Origin: Victivallis vadensis
Lineage (GTDB): Bacteria > Verrucomicrobiota > Lentisphaeria > Victivallales > GWF2-50-93
Assembly: GCA_020718525.1 (NCBI GenBank)
Contig: DYRX01000112.1
Location: forward strand, 1-11,583
Length of the DNA stretch: 11,583 nt
Direction of reading: 5' to 3'
In this document: piece by piece, positions 1 to 6,724 of the stretch
Layout: each line of letters starts with the position of its first letter
Position numbering within the stretch: position 1 is the first letter of the stretch
Translations under genes and position numbers: made by a program
Notes under the pieces: model-generated
Told to the model about the DNA's origin: nothing
Databases searched by the model: none
Seen by the model: only the letters and a program-made list of their open reading frames with translations

Positions 1-1
1 C

Positions 2-1027
2 AGGCTTCTCGACTTCAACGGGGACGGCAAGACGGACATCCTCTGGGAAAACTCGGCATCGAATCCGGCGCAAGTCTGGCTGATGGACGGCTACGCTGTT
101 CTCTCATGCGGAACAGTTTACAAGGCGGGCAAGAAAAAAATACTTAATCCGCAATTTCCATCATATAGTCCTTTCATTGACGGCTCATATATCGTCGTTG
201 ACCTCGCAAGCGGCGCAATCACAAATCTCGCATCTGTTCCCTCCGATCTGCGGAGCAATGCGGTCTACAAGTCCTCTAAACTTGTCCTGCGCAGAATCCC
301 GAAAGGAACTTTCACCATGGGCTCGCCGACAGGCGAACTCGGACGGGAATCCGACGAGGTCCAGCATCAGGTCACGCTGACCAAGGATTACTACATCGGG
401 GTATTCGAGCTAACTCAGGCACAGTATCAGGCTCTAATGGACTCGAATCCTAGCGGATATACCGGCAACTCCCGTCCGGTCGAGCAGGTGAGCTGGAATG
501 ATGTCCGTGGAGGAACCTGGCCATCAGGTTCTCCCGGCGCGGCTACTTTCATGGACAATCTGCGGACATTGACCGGTGGCTACCTCTTCGACCTTCCGAC
601 CGAGGCTCAGTGGGAATACGCCTGCCGTGCCGGAACTAGCACCGCACTAAACAGCGGCAAGAACCTGACCGCGACAGGGCAGTGCCCTAACATGGACGTT
701 GTCGGAAGGTATATTTACAATCGAGACGATGGCATGGGTGCTTATGCGCAACACACTACCGTCGGCACTTATCAGGTGAACAACTGGGGTCTCTACGACA
801 TGCACGGCAACGTCTGGGAATGGTGCCTGGACTGGTATAAGAGCGATCTTGGGACTTCGCCTATTACTGATCCTATCGGTTCATTGTTGGGTTCGCACCG
901 ATGCTTTCGGGGCGGCGGCTGGTATGTCATTGCCGGTTACTGCCGTTCGGCCAATCGTGATTGCTACAATCCGTCGTACTCCAGCGACGGCTTAGGATTC
1001 CGGGTCTGTGTGCCTGCAGGTCAGTAG
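2..1027 (+). CDS. FGE-sulfatase/C-type-lectin-fold protein with FG-GAP-like repeat (5' partial), DGR target-like
   Basis: The frame is open from base 2, so the gene begins upstream. The first ~30 codons read DFNGDGKTDILW and QVWLMDG, an FG-GAP/VCBS-like repeat typical of exported proteins. From about base 270 an FGE (SUMF1/PF03781) domain follows: IPKGTFTMGS, RPVEQVSWNDV, LPTEAQWEYACRAGT, NNWGLYDMHGNVWEW and a terminal RGGGW...CRSA...GFRVC block ending at TAG 1025-1027. In aerobic FGE two cysteines near the C-terminus bind copper. By my alignment with the human enzyme the second is kept (codon 941-943), but the first is Val (926-928). Sulfatase activation is therefore unlikely, and a ligand-binding lectin-like role is more plausible. 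The C-terminal block resembles a DGR variable region. No clear partner gene is adjacent. The family is sure; the function is inferred. Confidence 0.85.
   Translation, partial: RLLDFNGDGKTDILWENSASNPAQVWLMDGYAVLSCGTVYKAGKKKILNPQFPSYSPFIDGSYIVVDLASGAITNLASVPSDLRSNAVYKSSKLVLRRIPKGTFTMGSPTGELGRESDEVQHQVTLTKDYYIGVFELTQAQYQALMDSNPSGYTGNSRPVEQVSWNDVRGGTWPSGSPGAATFMDNLRTLTGGYLFDLPTEAQWEYACRAGTSTALNSGKNLTATGQCPNMDVVGRYIYNRDDGMGAYAQHTTVGTYQVNNWGLYDMHGNVWEWCLDWYKSDLGTSPITDPIGSLLGSHRCFRGGGWYVIAGYCRSANRDCYNPSYSSDGLGFRVCVPAGQ
908..1012 (+). repeat. DGR variable-region-like 3' end of the FGE-fold gene
   Basis: This segment encodes the RGGGW to GFRVC block. Its first 69 bases (908-976) align gap-free with the minus-strand element 11344-11276 at 46 of 69 identities. 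Scaffold codons (Arg, Gly, Gly, Trp, Ala, Cys, Arg) are kept, while AAC codons of the template correspond to Tyr, Val, Ile, Tyr and Asp here. Ten differences lie at template adenines, all at codon positions 1 or 2. Most of the rest are third-position changes. The pattern fits adenine-directed DGR mutagenesis followed by drift, or descent from another template copy. Selection on the lectin fold alone could produce part of it. Confidence 0.5.
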
Positions 1028-1416
1028 TGAGCCAACCCGATTTTCGCGCGAAAATCGGGTTAGGGCTGTGTGCATGCTCTGGGGCTTCTTCCTGAAAGCG
1101 GGGGGATTGAAACTGCGATTTCCAATCTATGGCGCGGAGGAGATGGACGAGCCCTATATCAGCAAATCTTTCAAACCGAAAAAATGCGTAAATTATGCGT
1201 AAAAACTTCCTCGTATTTTTGCCAGACGTGCAATTCTCTTAAAAAAATCCAATAGAACGCCGAACTTGCATTTTCGCTTAGCGCGGATACCTTAACGCAG
1301 TCAGAAAATGCATTTTAATGGCGCAAAAAAAGAATTTGGAATGCGGCAATTGCCTCTCGATCTTCACATCTCTGCAGGCTTCGCCGTTTGACGCTTTAAA
1401 ATAAAGATGGAGAATC
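1028..1416. other. Intergenic region between FGE-fold gene and oxidoreductase
   Basis: This 389-nt stretch has no convincing gene. After the palindrome at 1034-1061 it becomes A/T-richer. It contains the direct repeat ATGCGTAAA at about 1184-1202 and a perfect 12-nt palindrome AAAATGCATTTT at 1305-1316. Short open frames at 1008-1202 and 1070-1255 lack a ribosome-binding site and family resemblance. A GGAG at 1409-1412 serves the next gene. I see no strong sigma-70 promoter, although the promoter of the next operon should lie here. Confidence 0.6.
1034..1061. terminator. Perfect 28-nt palindrome just after the FGE-fold gene
   Basis: The two arms start with AACCCGATTTTCG and are exact reverse complements, centred on CGCG, beginning 6 nt after the stop codon. 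GCC at 1031-1033 can pair with GGC at 1064-1066 across a two-base bulge to lengthen the stem. No T-tract follows, so a classical intrinsic terminator is doubtful. Alternatives are an RNA 3'-end stabiliser, or a cruciform of the kind found next to the variable region in some DGRs. Confidence 0.55.
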
Positions 1417-2382
1417 ATGGATAAAAATTTGTTCTTAGTCGGAGCAGGTCCGATGGCGACAGAATATGCGAAGGTTTTGCTTGCGCTAGACTGCCGCTTC
1501 AAAGTGATAGGTCGCGGTGCAAAGTCCGCCGAAGACTTCAGGGAGAAGACCGGCATCGAGGCATACAGAGGGGGTCTGGCGCCATTCCTTCATGATGCTC
1601 GCGCAATTGCACCGATTGCGATAGTTGCCGTAGGAGTCTCCGAACTATTTGAAAGCGCATATTGCCTGGCGGAAAGAGGCGTTAAAAAGATACTCGTCGA
1701 AAAGCCTGCCGCCCTTTCAATCTCAGAGCTGGAAAAACTCAGGCTTCTTGCCGATTCCAAGGGTGCCAAAATATACGTCGCCTACAACAGGCGCTATATT
1801 TCGTCTGTCAGACTCTGCTCCGCAATGATTGCCGAAGACGGAGGTCTTAGCTCCTTCCATTTCGAGTTTACTGAACTCAAACATCGGATCGAAAGCATTC
1901 CACATCCGGCCTATGTCAAGGAAAGATGGTTCCTGGCGAATTCCACGCATGTCGCCGATCTCGCGTTTCATATCGGCGGAATGCCGGCAGAACTGGACTG
2001 CTTTGTCGGCGGAGCAGGTGAACTTTCCTGGCATCCGAGCGCCTCATTTTTTGCCGGCCATGGAATGACAGACAAAAATATTCCATTCGACTACCGCGCA
2101 GACTGGAACTCGCCGGGGCGCTGGTCAATCGAATTTATGACCAGGCACCGCAGATTTCTTCTCCAGCCCCTCGAGTCGCTCAGAATACAGAAAATGGGAT
2201 CTTTTTCCTTCGAGGAAGTCAATACGGCAGACAGGCTTGACGCCGAATTCAAGCCCGGACTCCATATGCAGGTTTCAGATTTCCTCTCTGAAAAGCCCGA
2301 AAAGCTTCAAAGCATCGAAGGGCAAATTTCGATGATGAAAGTTTTTGAACTGATGGCGGCATACGGCAAGGAAGGAAAATAA
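1417..2382 (+). CDS. GFO/IDH/MocA-family NAD(P)-dependent sugar oxidoreductase
   Basis: The 321-residue product has the family layout. An N-terminal Rossmann motif GAGPMA (residues 9-14) follows a beta strand; the VEKPAALS motif (94-101) carries the conserved EKP that contacts cofactor and substrate; YNRRY (123-127) follows; and an NSTHVADLAFHIGG segment (175-188) carries the Asp/His residues expected at the active site. Such enzymes oxidise, reduce or epimerise free sugars, inositols or nucleotide sugars in the cytoplasm; the substrate cannot be read from the sequence. ATG 1417 has GGAG four bases upstream. The stop codon shares one base with the ATG of the next gene (TAATG), so the pair is probably translationally coupled and the enzyme likely supplies a sugar for the surface glycan that gene handles. 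Confidence 0.85.
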   Translation: MDKNLFLVGAGPMATEYAKVLLALDCRFKVIGRGAKSAEDFREKTGIEAYRGGLAPFLHDARAIAPIAIVAVGVSELFESAYCLAERGVKKILVEKPAALSISELEKLRLLADSKGAKIYVAYNRRYISSVRLCSAMIAEDGGLSSFHFEFTELKHRIESIPHPAYVKERWFLANSTHVADLAFHIGGMPAELDCFVGGAGELSWHPSASFFAGHGMTDKNIPFDYRADWNSPGRWSIEFMTRHRRFLLQPLESLRIQKMGSFSFEEVNTADRLDAEFKPGLHMQVSDFLSEKPEKLQSIEGQISMMKVFELMAAYGKEGK

Positions 2383-3638
2383 TGAAATTTAGAGTCGTTG
2401 TCAGGGCGTATTCGCTCAGAAGGGACATCGCTTCGGGCTATCTTTTTTCCGAAGCCCTGCGGAGCATGGGATGTAAAACCTATCTTTCGTGCGTCAGAAA
2501 TTTTGACATTCTTTTAAAATATTGGGCGCCACATGCGGCGGTAATCAACACGACAGGAAAAATAAACCATGCCAGAATGCATGACCCGGGAATCCGCGTG
2601 CTTCAGTGGCCGGGGGAGGGTGCCCAGCTCGCCCAATTTTCAGATGCCAACTGGATCAGCAGGCAGGGAGATGGAACAATAGACAAAGTTGATCGCCTGC
2701 TCCTTTGGGGAGAGCATACCAGGCGAATTTTTCTAGATAAATTCGGCACAGGGATTGACTCGAAAATAAGAGTCTGCGGCAATCCCAGGCTCGATCTCGT
2801 GAAGTTCAGAAAGTTTCCAGATCCGTCTGAAAGAAAAAGCGTGGGCTTCATTGGCAGGTACGCCTTTCTAAACTACTACGACAAAAGAGCTCCGGCTTCC
2901 GAGCTGATCATGTCTCCAGATGGCGTATCAAGAATGAAAATCCTATGCGAGCAGTTTGCTCAGATGGTCAAAATTATCGATAAAATTGTGGAAAAGACCA
3001 GCCTCAACGTCAGCATACGCCCGCACCCGCTCGAAGCTCCGGAAGGCTACGAGAAATTCAAGACCAAGCATCCTGGACGTGTCACGGTTGACGCTGGCTT
3101 CGATTTTGCCGACTGGGTCGCCAGGCAGAAGCTGATTGTCACCCCCGCATCGAGTTCATTCATCGAACCATATCTCCTGAGAATTCCCATCGTCAACACC
3201 GATCATATGCTCGAAAATGAGAATACAATGGCAAAGCGGGAAATCCTCACATCTTTCGACGAAGGAACCTCATATCGGCCGCGCAGTATGGACGAATTAT
3301 TGGAAATGCTCTCTGGCGAACTGAAAGCGGACACAAATTCAGAAGTGATGAACAAGTATCTTGCCGATGTGCACAACTGGCCGTCGGAAGGATCCGCGAT
3401 AATGAAAGCCGCGGAAGGGACATTGGAGGTTTTGAACGAAGGCAATTGCCAGCCAAGCGGAGGCAAATTCCCTGACTTTATCATAGACGCACTCGACCGC
3501 ATCCGCTTTTTCAGGGCGAAGCATTTTGCCGGATGCAACCACGAAAATTTCAACTACCGCCATTCCTATCACAAGTTCCCCGCGTATTTTGGAGAGATCT
3601 TGGAAAATATGCTCAAAAACAAGCCGGTCTGGAAATGA
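2382..3638 (+). CDS. Surface carbohydrate biosynthesis protein (GT-B-like glycosyltransferase)
   Basis: This 418-residue protein resembles the 'surface carbohydrate biosynthesis protein' group, which is related to capsule and CDP-glycerol transferases of GT-B fold. Recognisable parts are LQWPGEGAQ (74-82), the LLLWGEHTRR segment (106-115), GNPRLD (133-138), the nucleotide-binding-like IRPHPLEAP (212-220) and TPASSSFIEPYLLRIPIVN (254-272), where the S/T-rich turn and following Glu-Pro match the donor-phosphate loop of such transferases. There is no signal peptide or membrane segment, so it is cytoplasmic or peripheral. Start ATG 2382 overlaps the upstream stop by one base, with AAGGAAA just ahead as ribosome-binding site. 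It ends 9 nt before the convergent lipoprotein gene, with no clear terminator between. Acceptor and donor are unknown. Confidence 0.75.
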   Translation: MKFRVVVRAYSLRRDIASGYLFSEALRSMGCKTYLSCVRNFDILLKYWAPHAAVINTTGKINHARMHDPGIRVLQWPGEGAQLAQFSDANWISRQGDGTIDKVDRLLLWGEHTRRIFLDKFGTGIDSKIRVCGNPRLDLVKFRKFPDPSERKSVGFIGRYAFLNYYDKRAPASELIMSPDGVSRMKILCEQFAQMVKIIDKIVEKTSLNVSIRPHPLEAPEGYEKFKTKHPGRVTVDAGFDFADWVARQKLIVTPASSSFIEPYLLRIPIVNTDHMLENENTMAKREILTSFDEGTSYRPRSMDELLEMLSGELKADTNSEVMNKYLADVHNWPSEGSAIMKAAEGTLEVLNEGNCQPSGGKFPDFIIDALDRIRFFRAKHFAGCNHENFNYRHSYHKFPAYFGEILENMLKNKPVWK

Positions 3639-3647
3639 CAAATAGCT

Positions 3648-4481
3648 CTATGGGGCGGGTTCCGGGGCGCTGAGTCCGTAAAGCTCGTATTGCTTCTTTA
3701 TCAAGTCAAGAAATTCCCCTGTAAATTCGCAGGATGATTTTAAAAGGTCGTATTCTTCCTGCGTGTCCTTCAGCATTCGTTTTGCATCCTTGTATTCCCT
3801 TGTCAATTGGCTGACAAGGCTCAGTGTCGCGGATGACTGCGTGCTTGTCTTGACGCTTCCCTGAGCTGTAGTGGTTATCTGCGTCTGTATCAGTTGAGCA
3901 TCGTTCAATCTTGCCAATATGGAATCGGACTCCTCTCTTTGACGCTTTAGCTGGTCTTCCAGTTCCGGGAGCGTCCCGCTTAGGTTCGCTCTCAATTTCT
4001 CAGACAGCCTGCTGAAATAGCGGTCAAGCTTGACGACGGATTTAATGGACGGATTGAGTGTGCATATTTTCCCGTTGACAAAATAGCTCTGCTCAGATTT
4101 TCCTGGAAAGATCAGATATGGGGCGAGAAACTGAAAACCTGCCCCCTGGGAGCCAATGAATGTCGTTCTCTCTAGGCATATATAATATTCCGCCCCGATT
4201 TCTGTGAAAGCATCGAATGCTTTTTTATTGCTTGCGCAAAGTTTCCGGAGCGCTTCAACATTTTTTTGGAGTTTTGCCAGCTTTTCATCAGGATTTTCAG
4301 GAGTTTGCAGGATTCCTCTTAATTCAATAAATGTATTGGTGTCATTTTTGCCAATCTTTGACTTGTTGTTTTTCTTATCGGCGCCATGCAGTGGAGACAT
4401 TTCACAGGCAGATAAAAGTACGAACAACATAAGAATCATGGACGGCAGTCTGGAAAATGCCGCAGTACTGACAGCTTTCAT
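3648..4481 (-). CDS. Uncharacterised lipoprotein with C-terminal coiled coil
   Basis: I do not recognise a family. The 277-residue product starting at the ATG complementary to 4479-4481 has a textbook lipoprotein signal: a basic start, a hydrophobic stretch SMILMLFVLL and the lipobox LSAC with Cys26. Glu at +2 does not suggest retention in the inner membrane, so outer-membrane sorting is possible. The mature part is polar and Lys-rich at first (ADKKNNKSKIGKN). Its second half is rich in heptad-like Leu/Glu/Lys runs (LPELEDQLKRQREESDSILA; REYKDAKRMLKDTQEEYDLL), pointing to a coiled coil. A longer frame reaches 4541, but the extra 20 residues would bury the signal peptide inside. GAAGAG about 9 bases upstream is a weak ribosome-binding site. 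It is convergent with the glycosyltransferase gene and 204 nt downstream of the next minus-strand gene. Confidence 0.7.
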   Translation of the reverse strand: MKAVSTAAFSRLPSMILMLFVLLSACEMSPLHGADKKNNKSKIGKNDTNTFIELRGILQTPENPDEKLAKLQKNVEALRKLCASNKKAFDAFTEIGAEYYICLERTTFIGSQGAGFQFLAPYLIFPGKSEQSYFVNGKICTLNPSIKSVVKLDRYFSRLSEKLRANLSGTLPELEDQLKRQREESDSILARLNDAQLIQTQITTTAQGSVKTSTQSSATLSLVSQLTREYKDAKRMLKDTQEEYDLLKSSCEFTGEFLDLIKKQYELYGLSAPEPAP

Positions 4482-4685
4482 AATCGCACTCTTCAATGTT
4501 AATAATGGCAATTGAAATGTCAACTCTATTGACCATAGCATTCAAAATATGATTTGCCATAGTTTTTCATTTTAATAAATTCAAATTGTGAATTTGTTAT
4601 CCATGAAAAACTACAGCATGCTATTTTTCGTTTTTAATGTACTCTGCGCTCATGTATGAGCAGACGAGATGACAATATTTACGGC
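4482..4685. other. AT-rich intergenic spacer with a small hairpin
   Basis: This spacer separates two minus-strand genes. It is clearly A/T-richer than its neighbours and holds the inverted repeat GCTCATGTATGAGC at 4648-4661, about 25 nt past the stop of the TPR gene. That could end its transcript or stabilise the 3' end, although no T-tract follows. No gene is visible. Confidence 0.45.
4500..4523 (-). promoter_or_regulatory. Possible sigma-70 promoter for the lipoprotein gene
   Basis: On the minus strand a perfect -35 TTGACA (complement of 4518-4523) is followed, about 16 bases on, by TAACAT (four of six matches to the -10 consensus). Transcription would start only a few bases before the ATG, leaving almost no leader. 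That weakens the call; the -35 may instead use a different -10. Confidence 0.25.
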
Positions 4686-5315
4686 TCATTTCGGCAGGAT
4701 GTCTTTAAGGAGTTTACCCTTGTGGTCGATTGAGTCAGGATAAAATTTGCGGATTTCCTCGCAGAGGGCGTCAGCATCGGCGCTTTTTCCTGTTTGCTGA
4801 TAATAGTCGGCAAGATAGAGGCGCGCATATGCTCCGACTTGGACTCCATTGCCGTAGTAGCAGTCGCTGAAATCCTTGATGGCCTGCTTGAGATATTTCT
4901 CCTTTTCTTCGCCTGACGCCATCTGTCCGAGATACTGCAGTGCACAGCCTGTGCGGTTCGCCTTCGGATATTTTTCGATCAAAGTCTTGAGAGATGCCCT
5001 GGCTTCAGGACTGTTCCATTCTTTGTTGGCAACTTGATATAGCCGCTCTATCTCCTTCAACTCGTCCTTTGAGTACATGGACGCATCCTGTTCAAAACGC
5101 TTTTTCACCCGGTTCCGAAGTCCCTCGGAATTTTGAGAAGGATCTGGCTCCGTCTTCTTCGGATTTGCTATTTCTTCCAGCTTGGACACTCGTTCTTCAA
5201 GAGATTTCAGCTTCTCTCTGATGTCTGGCAATTCCTTGGAATCGTCAGAAAACAGGCAAAGACCAGGCAAGGCAATTGCAATAGCAAAGCATGATTTTAG
5301 ACAGCCGCTTTTCAT
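4686..5315 (-). CDS. Exported coiled-coil / tetratricopeptide-repeat protein (CpoB/YbgF-like architecture)
   Basis: The 209-residue product starts at the ATG complementary to 5313-5315, with GGAG seven bases upstream. A GTG three bases earlier is possible but is spaced less well from it. Residues 1-24 form a Sec-type signal (KSGCLKSCFAIAIALPGLC). A short coiled coil follows at about 29-49 (LPDIREKLKSLEERVSKLEE), then a charged linker, then TPR-like helical pairs: EARASLKTLIEKYPKANR, EKEKYLKQAIKDFSDCYYGN and GAYARLYLADYYQQTGKSADA with ADALCEEIRKFYPDS. A coiled coil followed by TPRs is the layout of CpoB/YbgF and YfiO-like envelope scaffold proteins, but no Tol-Pal genes are near, so the name is only architectural. 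It probably sits in the periplasm as a protein-binding scaffold. The lipoprotein gene downstream may be a partner. Confidence 0.7.
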   Translation of the reverse strand: MKSGCLKSCFAIAIALPGLCLFSDDSKELPDIREKLKSLEERVSKLEEIANPKKTEPDPSQNSEGLRNRVKKRFEQDASMYSKDELKEIERLYQVANKEWNSPEARASLKTLIEKYPKANRTGCALQYLGQMASGEEKEKYLKQAIKDFSDCYYGNGVQVGAYARLYLADYYQQTGKSADADALCEEIRKFYPDSIDHKGKLLKDILPK

Positions 5316-5565
5316 CACGTTTCTCCTTTTTTTTCGAAACAGCGCATATCATATGCCCTGGTATAAATACTCGTCGTTCTTGCAATATTCTCCGTAGGCG
5401 TAAAAAGCGCGGCGGAGTTCTCGTCCTATTGCAGTCCCTTGTTCAAGAAAGCCGCGTCCGTTGCAGTTCAAGAGAAACTGTCCAGGTTAAATTTTCCGTC
5501 ACGGCGTGTAAAGTATGACTCCCTGAGAGAAAGTTCAATGCTTGGACGTTTCAATTTATGCGCTA

Positions 5566-5593
5566 TTTACTTTGAGGAGATGCCATATATATT
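5566..5593 (+). promoter_or_regulatory. Candidate promoter of the epimerase gene
   Basis: TTTACT (5566-5571, four of six to the -35 consensus), a 16-nt spacer and TATATT (5588-5593, five of six to the -10) would start transcription near 5600 and give a ~60-nt leader before the GTG start at 5660. Sequence match only. Confidence 0.35.
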
Positions 5594-5609
5594 GGCTGAA
5601 TTTATCATA

Positions 5610-5629
5610 GAGCCAACTGGAAATGGCTC
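5610..5629 (+). promoter_or_regulatory. Leader hairpin ahead of the epimerase gene
   Basis: GAGCCA (5610-5615) and TGGCTC (5624-5629) form a six-base stem around an eight-base loop, 30 nt before the start codon. An upstream TTGGCT (5592-5597) could pair with AGCCAA (5611-5616) instead, so two mutually exclusive folds are possible if transcription begins far enough upstream. Confidence 0.3.
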
Positions 5630-5659
5630 CTTAATGAAGAATAATTGAGAGGGCGTGCA

Positions 5660-6724
5660 GTGAAAAAGATGCTTGTTACGGGCGGAGCCGGCTTCGTTGG
5701 TTCGAATCTGCTTATCGGACTGAGAGAGCGTCTGGATGGAGCAGAGCTTACAGCCTTCGACAATCTATACCGGCGGGGTTCGGAGATGAACCTTCCGCGT
5801 CTGGAAAAAGCCGGAATACATTTCGTCAAGGGTGATGTAAGGAGCAGGGAAGATCTGGAATCTCTAGGAGAATTTGATTGTCTAATAGAGTGTTCTGCCG
5901 AGCCTTCTGTTCTGGCAGGAAAGAACGGAGGACACGAGTATTTGGTCGAGACAAATTTACAGGGCGCGCTCAATTGCGCGGAAATCTGCAGAAAAAATGG
6001 CGCCGTCCTGATTTTTGTTTCGACAAGCAGGGTCTATCCGATCCGCCCATTGCTGGACTCGGCGATTCTTGAATCGGAGAAGCGCTTTGATTTTTCAGAT
6101 CTTCAAAGTCTGCCTGGACTTGGCGGCGAAGGCGTGTCTGAAAAATTTGAAATGGGAGGAGCCCGCTCCTTGTATGGAGCGACTAAATATGCCGCAGAAG
6201 TCATGTTGACAGACTATGCGGAGGCTTTCGGTTTTCCCCTTGTCCTGAACAGATGCGGGGTGATTGCAGGTCCATGGCAGTTCGGAAAAGTTGACCAGGG
6301 GATAGCAGTTCACTGGCTAGCGTCCCACATATTGGGAAAGGAATTGAAATACATCGGATTTGGCGGAAAGGGGAAGCAGGTTCGGGATTTTCTTCACGTT
6401 GACGACCTGCTTGAACTGATTTTACTGCAGATTGAAAATCCTGCGAAATTCGCAAATATTGGGGCTTTCAACGTCGGCGGTGGAAGAAAGAACAGTGCGT
6501 CACTGCTGGAACTGACAGAGCTTTGCGCGGAAATCTCCGGAAGAAAGCTTGAGATAGGAAGCGATCCTGTCACCAGATATGCGGACATTCCGGTCTATGT
6601 CGGCGACTCCACCCGGATCCGATCATTGTGTTCATGGAAGCCTGGACGCAATCTCGAGCAGATATTTTCAGGGATTTACGAGTGGCTGAATTCAAGTCCT
6701 GAGATGCTTCGAATTTTCCGGTAG
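5660..6724 (+). CDS. NAD-dependent epimerase/dehydratase, CDP-paratose 2-epimerase-like
   Basis: This is an extended SDR enzyme of 354 residues. It shows the NAD-binding GGAGFVGSN (8-16), CSAEPSVLAG (79-88), the STSRVYP strand with the catalytic Ser/Thr (121-127), the active-site YGATK (172-176) and RDFLHVDDL (242-250). The stretch LNRCGVIAGPWQFGKVDQG and KYIGFGGKGKQVRDFLHV is close to my memory of CDP-paratose (CDP-tyvelose) 2-epimerases, which invert C2 of a CDP-3,6-dideoxyhexose for O-antigen in the cytoplasm. No paratose synthase or CDP-glucose dehydratase is in the window, so another nucleotide sugar is possible. I prefer the GTG start at 5660 because GAGAGGG lies at a good distance upstream; the frame also allows TTG 5645 or ATG 5669. 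Its 3' end overlaps the convergent glycosyltransferase gene by 33 nt. Confidence 0.85.
   Translation: MKKMLVTGGAGFVGSNLLIGLRERLDGAELTAFDNLYRRGSEMNLPRLEKAGIHFVKGDVRSREDLESLGEFDCLIECSAEPSVLAGKNGGHEYLVETNLQGALNCAEICRKNGAVLIFVSTSRVYPIRPLLDSAILESEKRFDFSDLQSLPGLGGEGVSEKFEMGGARSLYGATKYAAEVMLTDYAEAFGFPLVLNRCGVIAGPWQFGKVDQGIAVHWLASHILGKELKYIGFGGKGKQVRDFLHVDDLLELILLQIENPAKFANIGAFNVGGGRKNSASLLELTELCAEISGRKLEIGSDPVTRYADIPVYVGDSTRIRSLCSWKPGRNLEQIFSGIYEWLNSSPEMLRIFR

Larger units (their letters stand above)
5316..5659. other. Divergent intergenic region
   Basis: This 344-nt stretch separates the divergent TPR and epimerase genes and should hold both promoters. A near-palindrome GCATATCATATGC at 5344-5356 lies 29 nt upstream of the TPR start and is a possible operator. 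A plus-strand promoter candidate and a leader hairpin lie nearer the epimerase and are listed separately. Open frames here (for example 5439-5648) have no usable ribosome-binding site and no recognisable product. Confidence 0.5.

Noticed and set aside
1008..1255. Two short plus-strand ORFs after the FGE-fold gene
   Set aside because: They start in or near the palindrome, lack ribosome-binding sites and encode no recognisable motif.
5439..5648. Small plus-strand ORF ahead of the epimerase
   Set aside because: No usable ribosome-binding site; it overlaps the candidate promoter and leader hairpin and has no recognisable product.
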